Assembly: GCA_040902705.1 (NCBI GenBank)
Contig: JBBDWT010000201.1
Span: 1 to 64,000, forward strand
Origin: DATBSK01 sp040902705
Lineage (GTDB): Bacteria; Actinomycetota; Acidimicrobiia; IMCC26256; PALSA-555
Reading direction: 5' to 3'
DNA: 64,000 nucleotides
Shown: positions 25,577-34,629 of the stretch, in pieces
Layout: each line of letters begins with the position of its first letter
How positions within the stretch are numbered: position 1 is the first letter of the stretch
The notes under the pieces: model-generated
What the model was told of the DNA's origin: nothing
Seen by the model: the letters and a program-made list of their open reading frames with translations, nothing else
Database searches by the model: none
Program-made: the position numbers and the translations under genes

Positions 25577-28058
25577 CCATCCGGCGAATCCGGGTGACGA
25601 CCTTCCTGGCGAGCTGACCCACCTCTCCGCGTCGTGCGAGCGCGAGCGCGCGGTCGACGTCGCGGCGGATCGTGCGCGGGCGCCAGGTCGCGATGTCGAG
25701 TGGGTCACGAACACTTGCCGCCAGCTCCGGATCGAGCAGGTCGGGCGCGCGGTCCGGCTCGCGGCAGTACGCGACCAGAGGAGCGAGGACTTCGCTCCAG
25801 ACGAATCGCCTCGCGACCACCTCAGCAGCCTGGCGACACGACGCGCGCAGCTCGTCGTCCTCGAGGATCTGGTAGAGCGCTTCCTCCAGCGCGTCGACGT
25901 CCCCGGGGGGAACCGTCAATCCGAGACCCTCGGTCTCGACGAGCTCGGCGAGCGCGTCGCCACGGGTCGCGACCACTGGGAGCCCGGCCCACACGTAGTC
26001 GAGCACGCGTGTGCGGAAGGAGAACGCGGTCTCGACGTGGTCGAGATGCGTGCTCACGCCGACATCGGCCTCGAGGAGGTAGTTCGGTCGGTCGTCGTAC
26101 GGCACCCAACCATCGTTGAAGAAGACGTGCTTGTCGATCAGCCCGAGCTCCTCGGCGAGCTCGAAGGTCTCGACCGTCATCCGCATCTCGCCGACGTCGG
26201 GGTTCGGGTGCTTCGTACCCAGGAAGTACACGCGCACCGACGGGAGTCGGCTCCGGAGCTTGTCCACCGCCCGCAAGAGCGTGAGCGGGTCGAACCAGTT
26301 GTAGATGCCGCCACCCCAGAGGATCAGCTTGTCGTCGTCGCCGATCCCGGGCACGACTCCCCGGAGCACCTTCCGGGTCGACTGCGGCGGTCGTTCGTCG
26401 ACCCCGAAGGGCACGACCGCGATGAGGCCGTCGAGCTTCTCGCTCGTGTCGTAGTTGATCTCGTTGATCCGCCCGACTGCGGCCAGCTGACCGAGCCAGA
26501 AGTCGCGCTGCTTCTCGCTCGCGCACATGAGGAAGTCGGCCCGCATGAGCTGCTCGTTCAACACCTCGGTCGACGAACGCACGGCGAAGCGGCGAGCATC
26601 GTGGTGGAGATGGCGCGACTGCTCGAGAACCTCCAAGTGGAACGGGTCATAGACGTCTGCGACGACGATCTTCTTCGTGTCCCGGAATGCCGAGTACTGC
26701 CGCATCAGGTTGCCCTGGAACACGATGACATCGGCCCATGCCTCGAGCTCGGTGAACGCGCGGTCGTCGGTCTGCATCACCGGGAAGTCCGGGTGCGAGA
26801 GCGTGGAAGGGTGCGGGCTGACGAGACACACCTCGTGCTCGGCCGAGAGGACCCGGGCGATGTGCCAGGCGCGGATCGCCGGGCCAGCCATCTTGGGCTG
26901 GAGGACATCGCCCGTCGCGACGAGGATTCGGCGACGCCGACCGAGGCGCGCGGCCGGATCGAAGATGCGGTTCACCGTGGCAAAGCCCTCGAGGAACCGC
27001 GGATCCTCGATGTTCGGCTTCAGCGGCGTGCCGAACAGTGGCGTGATCTCGTGATCGGGGCGACGCCGAGCCGCCTGGAGCTCGCGTCGGGCGAGATCGA
27101 GCTCGGGCAAGGCATCGAGGAAGGCGTCGATCGCATAGGTCGGCGCGATGGTCTGGCGCCGGATCGTCACGAGCTCCCCACCCCGGGTCGACGAATCGGC
27201 AGCAAGATCGAGCGCGCGCGGATCGTCGCCGCCGAGCGAGATCCCCCTGCGAATCGCCATCAGCAGTGTCGCCGGCAGCACCGCGCGAAGGTTGTCGTCG
27301 TCGTAGTTCTTGTAGATCGTGAAGAGCGCGTTGCGCTCGAGCAGAAAGTGCTCACGCCACGCACCGAACCGCGCCGCGGTCGCGTGATGCTTGTGATACA
27401 CGACGGAGCCGGGGACGTATCGGACGCGGTAGCCGAGCAACCAGAGCCGCCAGCCGAAGTCGACGTCCTCGAAGAACATGAAATAGCGCTCGTCGAACCC
27501 GTTGACGCGGCGGAACACCTCGGCACGCACGATCATCGCCGCGCCAGAGGCGAAGAGCACGTCGGTCGCGGTGTTCTCCAGCGGGCTCGCCGGCTTCCCG
27601 AAGTCGACCTTGAATCCGTGGCCGTAGTACGCGAGCGCAGCCCCGACGAAGTCGATCGTCGACCCATCCCAGCCGAGCACCTTGCTCGCGACGCATGCGA
27701 TCGTCCCGTCGTACTCGAGGGGATGCAGTGCGGCTTGGAGCCAGTGCGGATGAGGGCGCGCATCGTTGTTGAGGAAGGCGACGTACTCGCCGGTCGCTCG
27801 CTCCACGCCGGCGTTGCACCCTCCCGCGAAGCCCACGTTCTCGCGCAGTGCTACGACATGAACCTCGGGGTGGGCGCCGCGAATACGCTGGACATCGTCG
27901 CCGGACGACGCGTTGTCGACGACGATGACCTCGAGCCGCTCGCCCGCCCAATCGAGCTCCTGTACCGCTTCGAGGCATGCGAGCGTGTCGTCGGCACCGT
28001 CGAAGTTCACGATGACGACCGACACGCGTCCGGCGTGCGTGGCCCTCACCAACTGCAT
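25563..28058 (-). CDS. GT2-GT4 fusion glycosyltransferase
   Basis: An 831-residue bifunctional protein. Residues 10-270 are GT2 of the rhamnosyltransferase type (VSVVIVNFDGADDT, VIVVDNASSGDD, FLNNDARPHP, FFEDVDFGWRLWLLG). Residues about 380-770 form a GT4 domain: ILVATGDVLQPKMAGPAIRA at the start, VVPFGVDERP, LILWGGGIYNWFDP and THLDHVETAFSFRTRVLDY near the donor site. The two parts probably add successive sugars. Start choice is uncertain: AGGAGG lies only one base before ATG 28058, which is too close, whereas TTG at 28052 or GTG at 28049 would have normal spacing. A hairpin lies just upstream. Its end overlaps the convergent GT2 gene by 14 bases. Confidence 0.9.
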   Translation of the reverse strand: MQLVRATHAGRVSVVIVNFDGADDTLACLEAVQELDWAGERLEVIVVDNASSGDDVQRIRGAHPEVHVVALRENVGFAGGCNAGVERATGEYVAFLNNDARPHPHWLQAALHPLEYDGTIACVASKVLGWDGSTIDFVGAALAYYGHGFKVDFGKPASPLENTATDVLFASGAAMIVRAEVFRRVNGFDERYFMFFEDVDFGWRLWLLGYRVRYVPGSVVYHKHHATAARFGAWREHFLLERNALFTIYKNYDDDNLRAVLPATLLMAIRRGISLGGDDPRALDLAADSSTRGGELVTIRRQTIAPTYAIDAFLDALPELDLARRELQAARRRPDHEITPLFGTPLKPNIEDPRFLEGFATVNRIFDPAARLGRRRRILVATGDVLQPKMAGPAIRAWHIARVLSAEHEVCLVSPHPSTLSHPDFPVMQTDDRAFTELEAWADVIVFQGNLMRQYSAFRDTKKIVVADVYDPFHLEVLEQSRHLHHDARRFAVRSSTEVLNEQLMRADFLMCASEKQRDFWLGQLAAVGRINEINYDTSEKLDGLIAVVPFGVDERPPQSTRKVLRGVVPGIGDDDKLILWGGGIYNWFDPLTLLRAVDKLRSRLPSVRVYFLGTKHPNPDVGEMRMTVETFELAEELGLIDKHVFFNDGWVPYDDRPNYLLEADVGVSTHLDHVETAFSFRTRVLDYVWAGLPVVATRGDALAELVETEGLGLTVPPGDVDALEEALYQILEDDELRASCRQAAEVVARRFVWSEVLAPLVAYCREPDRAPDLLDPELAASVRDPLDIATWRPRTIRRDVDRALALARRGEVGQLARKVVTRIRRMVKGY

Positions 28059-28072
28059 CCCTCCTGCACCCC

Positions 28073-28101
28073 GGCGTCCCGAAGACGAGGACGCCAGGTT
28101 A
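28073..28101 (-). promoter_or_regulatory. Hairpin and -10-like box before the GT2-GT4 gene
   Basis: GGCGTCC and GGACGCC (28073-28079 and 28089-28095) form a perfect 7-bp stem with a 9-base loop. Directly upstream on the minus strand is TAACCT (28101-28096). If that is the -10 box, the hairpin is at the very 5' end of the mRNA, about 15 bases before the start codon. Confidence 0.35.
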
Positions 28102-28178
28102 CCCGGATGGGGTCGTCCGCACGTTCCTACGGATCACCCACGCACGCGTCGACTGCACGGGTGACGCCCCGAGCACAC

Positions 28179-29441
28179 CTAGTGCGCGGGCCGGGGGCTG
28201 AGGTCGGACAGGGCGTCGCTCCAGCGACCTCCGAGCGGCACGAGCCCGTTGCCCACGGGATCGCCGGCGCGGATGTGGAGCTCGTAGCCGTCGGGCAACG
28301 AGTCGAAGGCGTGCAGCTCGTGGCGGTCGGTGATCTGCGCGCCGACGACGAGCGTCCCGGGCAGGTAGTCGAGCCGATCGACGGTGCAGTCGAGATGTCC
28401 GGTGCCGTGCAGCTCGCCGGTGCGGATGCCCGCCATGTTCGTCGTGAGCACCGAGAGCGACACACCGGTCTCGGTGGCGACGGAGATGCTGAAGTTCGGG
28501 TGGTCGACCCGCTTCCGGGCGTGGTAGTGGATGCGAAACGTGACGGCCGAGCCGGCACGCGGCAACGCGATGGGCTCACCGTCGGCGTCGAGCACGTCGA
28601 AGCCGATGATCTCGATGTCCCGATCTCCCGCCGCCGAGGTCGCGAGCGCGGTCTCGGTTCCTGTCGTGCGGGCGAGCCTCTCGGCCGTCGCGTCGGCGAC
28701 CCGCTCGGTGTAGGCACGTGTCACCTCGATCGGCTGGCCGACCGCGAGGAGCCGGCCGTGGTCGAGCCATGCGATCCGATCGCAGAGCGTCTGCATGAGA
28801 CCCACGCTGTGCGACACGACCACGATCGTCCGACCCTCACGGCGGATCTTGTAAAGGTGGTCGAAGCAACGATTCTGGAAGTCCGCGTCGCCGACCGCGA
28901 TGACCTCGTCGATGATGAGCACGTCGGGGCGCACGTGGACCGAGACCGCGAACCCCAGCCGCACGTACATGCCGCTCGAGTAGACCTTGACGGGCGAATC
29001 GATGAACGACTCGAGCCCGGAGAAGTCGACGATCTCGTCGAACACCCGGTCGAGCTCGCGCTTGTCCAACCCTAGGATCGCGCCGTTCAGGTAGATGTTC
29101 TCGCGCCCCGAGAGCTCGGGATGGAACCCGGCGCCGAGCTCGAGGAGCGCCGAGACCCGACCCCGGGTCGTGACCTTCCCGCTCGTCGGCTGATGGATCC
29201 TGGCCATCAGCCGGAGGAGCGTCGACTTCCCCGAGCCGTTGTGGCCGATGAGCCCGAAGGACTCTCCGGCGCGTACGTCGAGCGACACCTCGCGCAACGC
29301 CCAGAACTCCTCGTACGGGGTGCGGCGGAAGCGCGTCAATGCCTGCTTGAGGCTCGTCGGCTTGTCCTGGTACAGGCGAAAGCGCTTCGAGACGTCCTCG
29401 ACCTCGATGGCGAGGCGCTGGCCTCGACCGTTGCCGCTCAT
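28179..29441 (-). CDS. wzt: Wzt-type ABC transporter ATPase, exporter 1
   Basis: A 420-residue ATPase of a polysaccharide ABC exporter. The nucleotide-binding domain holds Walker A GHNGSGKST (66-74), the signature region SSGMYVRLGFAV and Walker B VLIIDEVIAVGDADF. HPELSGRENIYLNGAILG is characteristic of the Wzt/TagH group. Residues about 275-420 form an extra C-terminal domain; in Wzt proteins this beta-sandwich binds the glycan's non-reducing end and decides what is exported. It differs clearly from the C-terminal domain of the second Wzt here. The ATG at 29441 lies 4 bases after the permease stop, and it is paired with that permease. Confidence 0.94.
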   Translation of the reverse strand: MSGNGRGQRLAIEVEDVSKRFRLYQDKPTSLKQALTRFRRTPYEEFWALREVSLDVRAGESFGLIGHNGSGKSTLLRLMARIHQPTSGKVTTRGRVSALLELGAGFHPELSGRENIYLNGAILGLDKRELDRVFDEIVDFSGLESFIDSPVKVYSSGMYVRLGFAVSVHVRPDVLIIDEVIAVGDADFQNRCFDHLYKIRREGRTIVVVSHSVGLMQTLCDRIAWLDHGRLLAVGQPIEVTRAYTERVADATAERLARTTGTETALATSAAGDRDIEIIGFDVLDADGEPIALPRAGSAVTFRIHYHARKRVDHPNFSISVATETGVSLSVLTTNMAGIRTGELHGTGHLDCTVDRLDYLPGTLVVGAQITDRHELHAFDSLPDGYELHIRAGDPVGNGLVPLGGRWSDALSDLSPRPAH

Positions 29442-29445
29442 CCGC

Positions 29446-30258
29446 TCAGAGCTCCTCGGCCAGCTCGGCCGAGCGTCGGGCGAACAACCACCAGCCGAGG
29501 GCAAGGCTGCCGACGGCGACGGCCACCAGGTACGCCCACGTGTCCAGGGCGGGAACCTCGAGCAAGTAGAAGATCGAGCGGGCTGCTTCGACGAACTGGG
29601 TGAGCGGATTCGCCTCCACGATGTCGCGCATCGGGAGCCCCCAATGCTCCTCTGGGATCAGGTCGATCGTGTAGATGATCGGTGTCGCGTAGAAGAGGAA
29701 CAGCAGCGCGATCGTGACCAGGTAACGCACGTCGCGGTAGTAGACGTTCATCATGGCGACGACGAGCCCGACGCCGGTCGAGAAGAGCATCAGCAACACG
29801 AGCAGCACGGGAAAGAGCAGGAAGGTGAGGGAGACGTTCCCGACCGCGATCATGACGGCAACGAGAAGACCGGCCTCGATGACCGTCTGGAGCACGGCCG
29901 CCAGCACCACGGACAGCGGGATGCATTCGGGTGGCAGGTACACCTTGCGGATGAGCGGCCCCGCTCCGACCATCCCTTCCATCGATCCGACGACTGCCGC
30001 GTTGAAGAAGTTCCACACGACGAGCGCGGTGAAGAGGTAGACGGCGTAGTTCTTCAGCTCGCCGTTGCCGGCGACCGGCGGGACCACCTTCAAGAACACG
30101 CCGAACACCACGGAGTAGATGAGCAGCGTCGACGCGGGATTGAGGAGGGACCAGAGCCAACCCAGCACGCTCTTCTTGTACTTGGCCTTGAGCTCGCGCT
30201 GAGTCAGGTTCATCACGATGCTGCGATGGTTCCAGACCTCTGTGACGGGGGCGAGCAC
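29446..30258 (-). CDS. wzm: Wzm-type ABC transporter permease, exporter 1
   Basis: A 270-residue ABC-2 permease with six expected membrane segments. The N-terminal amphipathic region NLTQRELKAKYKKSVLGW and LWSLLNPA are hallmarks of polysaccharide exporters (Wzm/TagG). FYATPIIYTIDLIPEEHWG and the NPLTQFVEAAR segment complete the family pattern. GTG at 30258 is used; an internal ATG 15 codons on would remove the conserved VWNHRS segment. Upstream are about 175 bases without a gene that contain a likely promoter, so this wzm-wzt pair may be expressed separately from the upstream one. Confidence 0.94.
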   Translation of the reverse strand: MLAPVTEVWNHRSIVMNLTQRELKAKYKKSVLGWLWSLLNPASTLLIYSVVFGVFLKVVPPVAGNGELKNYAVYLFTALVVWNFFNAAVVGSMEGMVGAGPLIRKVYLPPECIPLSVVLAAVLQTVIEAGLLVAVMIAVGNVSLTFLLFPVLLVLLMLFSTGVGLVVAMMNVYYRDVRYLVTIALLFLFYATPIIYTIDLIPEEHWGLPMRDIVEANPLTQFVEAARSIFYLLEVPALDTWAYLVAVAVGSLALGWWLFARRSAELAEEL

Positions 30259-30341
30259 GTGGGAGTCCCGATCTGCACGACTTGTCCGTGAAGGCGACCC
30301 GAGGCGCGTGTCGACCGCCCGGCTCGTTCCTGAGGACGCCG

Positions 30342-30347
30342 ATGCTA
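30342..30347 (-). promoter_or_regulatory. Putative -10 box before wzm of exporter 1
   Basis: TAGCAT on the minus strand lies in the only sizeable gap (30259-30432) of this long minus-strand operon and would give a leader of about 75 bases. No -35 box is evident. Confidence 0.3.
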
Positions 30348-30432
30348 TCTCCGGCCGTGTGCTCCGACCTCATGAGGCTTCTGCCATCTCGCTCCGCGGT
30401 GGCGAGCGCACGGGCTGTCGCCGCCGGGCACA

Positions 30433-31668
30433 TCACTCCTCGTCGGACTCGGGACTCCTTCCATCGGTATGGACGCTCGCCGTATCCCACGTCGTGTCGA
30501 GTGCCGCGTAGCCGAGGATCTCGCGCGGCGTCCCGAGCTCGACCGAGATGGGCATGAGCTTGCTGCGGAAGTCGAACGGATGGGTGCACGTCTCGTCGTG
30601 CACGGCGACGGTCACGTCATAGATGCCCGGCACCAGCATCAGCCGGTTGATCGTGAGGTCGATGTGGCCCTCGCCCGAGACCGTGTCGAACACGAGGCCG
30701 GAGTCGCGCGTGTTGGGCCCGGCGACGTAGGCGCCGTCGGCCGCCGTGATCCCGATGCCGAACACCGGCTTCTCGACGGGCTCGGCCGCGGAGTAGTGCA
30801 TGCGGACCGTGATCCGGTCACCGGTGCGCACGTGATCGAGCGGGCGATCGTCGGGCCCGAGCAGCTCCACGGTGTCGATCCGGATCTCCCCTGACCCCCA
30901 GCGCGCACCGCCTGCGGGGTCGAACTCGCGGTCGTGGAAGACGTCGACGAGGTACTCGTCGATCACGTCGACCGCCGGCCCGACCGTGACGAGCCCGCCG
31001 TGCTCCAGCAGTGCGACGGTGTCACAGATGTTGCGGACCGACTCCATCGAGTGCGAGACGACGACGATCGTCCGCCCGCCGTGCTTCAGCTCGAGGATCT
31101 TCTCGGTGCAGCGCTGCTGGAACTCGGCGTCGCCGACCGCGAGGACCTCGTCGACCAGCAGGATCTCGGGGTCCACGCTGATCGCCACCGAGAACCCGAG
31201 CCGCACATACATGCCCGACGAGTAGTTCTTGACCGGGCTGTCGATGAACTGCTCGATCCCGGCGAAGCCGACGATGTCGTCGAAGCGTTGATCGATCTGT
31301 CGGCTGGACAGACCGAGGATCGCGCCGTTGAGGTACACGTTCTCGCGCCCCGAGAGCTCCGGGTGGAAGCCCGCGCCGAGCTCGAGGAGCGCCGAGACCT
31401 TGCCGCGAGTGCTGATCGACCCGTAGTCGGGGCTGAGGATCTGGGCGATGCACTTCAGCAGCGTGCTCTTCCCCGACCCGTTCTCACCGATCAGGCCCAG
31501 CGTCGCACCGACCGGGATCTCGAGGGAGACGTCGCGCAGCGCGAAGAACTCGTCGTAGCGCGCGCGTCCGCCGCGCAGGATCGCCGCCTTCAGCGACTGG
31601 TTCCGCTCGTGGTAGAGGCGGAACCGCTTCGTGACGTGGTCGACCGTGATCGCCGGCACCGCGCTCAC
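30433..31668 (-). CDS. wzt: Wzt-type ABC transporter ATPase, exporter 2
   Basis: A 411-residue ATPase closely related to the one at 28179 in its first 240 residues. Walker A is GENGSGKST (61-69), followed by HPELSGRENVYLNGAILG, SSGMYVRLGFSV and LLVDEVLAVGDAEF. The C-terminal 150 residues are an unrelated-looking carbohydrate-binding domain (VRTGDRITVRMHYSA, LVFDTVSGEGHIDL, GIYDVTVAVHD). This suggests that the two exporters recognise different glycan ends. It overlaps the family-24 methyltransferase gene by GTGA, and its own permease lies one gene further up. Confidence 0.94.
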   Translation of the reverse strand: MSAVPAITVDHVTKRFRLYHERNQSLKAAILRGGRARYDEFFALRDVSLEIPVGATLGLIGENGSGKSTLLKCIAQILSPDYGSISTRGKVSALLELGAGFHPELSGRENVYLNGAILGLSSRQIDQRFDDIVGFAGIEQFIDSPVKNYSSGMYVRLGFSVAISVDPEILLVDEVLAVGDAEFQQRCTEKILELKHGGRTIVVVSHSMESVRNICDTVALLEHGGLVTVGPAVDVIDEYLVDVFHDREFDPAGGARWGSGEIRIDTVELLGPDDRPLDHVRTGDRITVRMHYSAAEPVEKPVFGIGITAADGAYVAGPNTRDSGLVFDTVSGEGHIDLTINRLMLVPGIYDVTVAVHDETCTHPFDFRSKLMPISVELGTPREILGYAALDTTWDTASVHTDGRSPESDEE

Positions 31669-32603
31669 AGGGCCTCCCCGCGGCGCGGGATGGCACGACG
31701 GATCAGCCTGCGGGTTCCGCTCACTGCCCGCACGATCGGGTTGCGCATGATCCCGGCCGTCTCCGCGGCCTGGCGATCGCGCTCGGTGAGCAGGTCGTTG
31801 AGCTCCCCGATGACCTCGTCGCGTTCGAGCACGTCGGCGACGCGCTCCGCGATGATCTGGTCGCGCACTCGGATCATCTCCGACTGGTCGCGGAACTGGA
31901 GCCGCCCGATGTGCTCACCCCATCGTCCTGCGTAGTAGCCCCGCCAGCGTTCGAACTCGTCGCCGAACAGGTAGTCGAACCCGTCGACACCCTTGGGGAA
32001 CAGCACCCCGAGACCGAGCGAGTGCTGGAAGTCGAAGGTCCGGTACTCCTTCACCAGCTCCTTCCAGAACACCGCGGAGCCCATATCGGTGTTCGCGGCG
32101 ATGTCGTGGAGGAGCACGACTCCTCCCGGCGCGACCTTCGGCAGCCAGGTCTCGAAGTCATCCTTGACGGCGTCGTAGTCGTGGCAGCCATCGATGTGCA
32201 ACAGGTCGATCGAGCTGTCGGCGAAACCGCCGACCGCGTCCCGGAAGAGCGACCGGTGCAGCTCGATGGCCATGTCCGCGAACTCGGCGTCGCGGATGCG
32301 AGTCACCGTCTCGTACACATCATCGCCGTACGCGCCGGTGAAGGAGTCGCCCTCCCAGGTGTCGACGGCATGCAACAACGGGTGCCAGCCCTCGTCCCGA
32401 GCGGCTTGCGCGAAGGTGAACAACGAGACCCCGTACTGGGTGCCGAGCTCGACGATGAGGTCCGGGCGCCCCCAGCGCACGAGGTCGTACCCGAACCATC
32501 GGTGCCCGGCCCAGAGCGCCGACGCGCGATCTGGATCATGACGATCCCCGACGAACTCGGGGTCGTGCACCGTCCACTGCCGGCCGGTCGGGTGCCAGCT
32601 CAC
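31665..32603 (-). CDS. Class I methyltransferase, Methyltransf_24 family
   Basis: A 312-residue protein. LIVELGTQYGVSLFTFAQAA is the SAM-binding loop, DLLHIDGCHDYDAVKDDFETW and GGVVLLHDIAA are typical of family-24 methyltransferases (CmcI-like). The last 70 residues are charged and helical, probably a coiled coil. GTG at 32603 overlaps the permease stop as GTGA; the longer open frame upstream lies inside the permease gene. Its first 220 residues resemble the N-terminal domain of the 1152-residue protein at 34629. Lying between wzm and wzt, it may cap the glycan by methylation before export, as is known for chain-terminating methyltransferases in Wzm/Wzt systems. Confidence 0.88.
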   Translation of the reverse strand: MSWHPTGRQWTVHDPEFVGDRHDPDRASALWAGHRWFGYDLVRWGRPDLIVELGTQYGVSLFTFAQAARDEGWHPLLHAVDTWEGDSFTGAYGDDVYETVTRIRDAEFADMAIELHRSLFRDAVGGFADSSIDLLHIDGCHDYDAVKDDFETWLPKVAPGGVVLLHDIAANTDMGSAVFWKELVKEYRTFDFQHSLGLGVLFPKGVDGFDYLFGDEFERWRGYYAGRWGEHIGRLQFRDQSEMIRVRDQIIAERVADVLERDEVIGELNDLLTERDRQAAETAGIMRNPIVRAVSGTRRLIRRAIPRRGEAL

Positions 32604-33448
32604 ACTTCCTCCGCGAGGCGTCGCTGGTGCCGGTCGAAGAACCAGTATCCGAACACGAGGACGCCGACGGCCCATGCCACGAGGTACAGCATCGTGTCGA
32701 GCGGCGGGAACCGCAGGTCGTAGAGCACGTCACGGTACGCCTGCACGAGCTGCACGAGCGGGTTGAGCCGATAGATCGTTCCGAGCGGGATCTCCATCCC
32801 GAGGAAGTCCGCGGTGTCGGGGACGACCGAGATCGGGTACACGATCGGCGTCGAGTAGAAGAGCGCCTGCATCGCGATGGCGATGAAGTGCTTGACGTCT
32901 CGGAAGTACACGTTGGCGACGCTCAGCAGCAGGCTGATGCCGAAGATGAACAGCGTCTCGATCGCGATCATCACGAGCACCATCGGGATCCACGGGATGA
33001 CGAAGTTCCCGGCGATCAGCAGGACCACCAGCACAACCGACATCTCGATGAACATCGACACGAGCAGGGATCCGACAACGGCCATCACGAGGATGTCGCG
33101 CGGGAAGTACACCTTCTTGATGAGCCCGGCGTTCCCCACGAGCGCTTCGAGGGAGCTCTGCACGCTGTTGGAGAAGAACGTCCATGGGATGAGCGCGCAC
33201 AACAAGTAGATCACGAAGTTCTGGAGCCCCGACGGATCACCGCGCGGAGGCTCGATCTGGAGGAAGAACCCGAAGACGAGCCAGTAGATCGCCACCATGG
33301 CCAGCGGGTTCAGCAACGACCACGTCCAGCCGAGCGCCGACTTCTTGTATCGGCCGCGGAGCTCCCGCAGCGTCAGGTTGATCACGAGGTCGCGGCGTTC
33401 GATCGCATCCGCGAAGCGGCGGACGACGCGCGGGCGTCCGAGCTGCAT
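32600..33448 (-). CDS. wzm: Wzm-type ABC transporter permease, exporter 2
   Basis: A 282-residue ABC-2 permease with six membrane segments. NLTLRELRGRYKKSALGW and WSLLNPLAMVAIYW are the family motifs, followed by FYSTPIVYPISVVPDT and NPLVQLVQAYRDVLYD. It is a diverged paralogue of the permease at 29446. The ATG at 33448 overlaps the stop of the GT4 gene (TGATG). It forms a transporter with the ATPase at 30433 even though a methyltransferase gene lies between them. Confidence 0.94.
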   Translation of the reverse strand: MQLGRPRVVRRFADAIERRDLVINLTLRELRGRYKKSALGWTWSLLNPLAMVAIYWLVFGFFLQIEPPRGDPSGLQNFVIYLLCALIPWTFFSNSVQSSLEALVGNAGLIKKVYFPRDILVMAVVGSLLVSMFIEMSVVLVVLLIAGNFVIPWIPMVLVMIAIETLFIFGISLLLSVANVYFRDVKHFIAIAMQALFYSTPIVYPISVVPDTADFLGMEIPLGTIYRLNPLVQLVQAYRDVLYDLRFPPLDTMLYLVAWAVGVLVFGYWFFDRHQRRLAEEV

Positions 33449-34629
33449 CACCAGGGGAGCTCGCTCGCCGCGCCGCGAATGGCAAGCATCGTGTGCGTGT
33501 GATCCGGCGCCGGCTGGCGCGCGACGAGCCGGAGCGTGTCGAAGAAGTCGGAGGACGACTGGTCCCAGTCGGGCCACGCGCGCGCCGTGCGCAATGCACC
33601 GTGGCGGAGATCCCGGACCAGGTCGGAACGATCTCGCAACGTCCGCACCGCTTCGATCACCGCGCCCCGGTCGTACATCGGTACGACGAGACCGTTCACC
33701 CCGTCGCGCACGAACTCGTCCGAACCGGTGACGTCGTACGTGACGACCGTGCCGCCGCAGTGGAACATCTCGAGCGGCGGTCCGTACATGCCTTCGACGT
33801 GGCTCAGCTTCAAGAGGACGGGGCACGACCGGTAGATGGCGGGGGTCTGCTCGATCGGGACCCGGGAGAACACGCGGTCCACCCCCCGGAGCTCGGTCAG
33901 GTCGCTCGACGTGAGCAGCCAGATCTCGTCTGCACCCCCGGAGCGCGCGAGCTCGACGGCGTCCTCCACGTTCTTCATCGGCACCTCGATCGGGCCTTCG
34001 ATCAGCACCCGGAGGCGGATCCCGCTCTCGGGGGCGACGGTCGGTCCGACCGGGGTGTACACGTCCTTGCGAATCCCGTTGTGGACGAGGAACGACGGGC
34101 GTCGATGCTCGAAGGCGAGGTACGCCTGGATCCACCGGGCGATGGTGATGACCGGGAGATCGAACGTGTACGTGAGGGCCGCGAGCGGCGGTGCCCAGGA
34201 GTCCGTCGTGCCACCGTAGAAGCGCGACTCGACCGACTGCACGAAGTAGACCGCGTGCCGACAGCGCAGGCGGGGCAGCTCGTACACGGTGCGCCACATC
34301 GTCGCGACGACGACGTCGAACTCGCGATCCTCGGCGTCCGCCAGCGAGAGCAGCGGTAGCTCCTGGAGCGCCTCGTGCCACGTGCCGTACTCGGGCTGAT
34401 GCTCGAACATGTGCACGATCGTCACGTCGGCACCCTGGCGCTTCGCGTACAGGGCGTGCTGGAGGATGACGTACGTCCCGCCGCTGATATCGGTCGAACC
34501 GATCAGGAACGCGATCGACAATGGTCCGTCGGCACCGCGCGAGGGCGCCGCGAACCTCGAGAAGTACTCGTGGAGGAACGGGTCGCCCGCCGATCTGCCC
34601 ACGCGCGTCCGTTCCTCTCGCCCGGGCAT
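33448..34629 (-). CDS. GT4-type glycosyltransferase (WsaF-like)
   Basis: A 393-residue GT-B protein. IAFLIGSTDISGGTYVILQH opens the N-terminal domain; VYFVQSVESRFYGG and ITIARWIQAYLAFEH resemble the rhamnosyltransferase WsaF and the C-terminal domain of the 1200-residue protein at 16559. The donor half contains VLIEGPIEVPMKNVEDAVEL and HVEGMYGPPLEMFHCGGTVV, the latter holding the E-x7-E-like region. The ATG overlaps the stop of the upstream fusion gene as TGATG. It probably adds a deoxyhexose to the glycan exported by exporter 2. Confidence 0.9.
   Translation of the reverse strand: MPGREERTRVGRSAGDPFLHEYFSRFAAPSRGADGPLSIAFLIGSTDISGGTYVILQHALYAKRQGADVTIVHMFEHQPEYGTWHEALQELPLLSLADAEDREFDVVVATMWRTVYELPRLRCRHAVYFVQSVESRFYGGTTDSWAPPLAALTYTFDLPVITIARWIQAYLAFEHRRPSFLVHNGIRKDVYTPVGPTVAPESGIRLRVLIEGPIEVPMKNVEDAVELARSGGADEIWLLTSSDLTELRGVDRVFSRVPIEQTPAIYRSCPVLLKLSHVEGMYGPPLEMFHCGGTVVTYDVTGSDEFVRDGVNGLVVPMYDRGAVIEAVRTLRDRSDLVRDLRHGALRTARAWPDWDQSSSDFFDTLRLVARQPAPDHTHTMLAIRGAASELPW

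Noticed and set aside
28073..28095. Hairpin as a transcription terminator
   Set aside because: No plus-strand gene ends here and there is no T run. It fits the 5' leader of the minus-strand gene better.
25440..29075. Plus-strand frame of 1211 codons
   Set aside because: It crosses the complement of two clear genes (GT2-GT4 and wzt) and is rich in Arg, Glu and His without any domain. It is a shadow.
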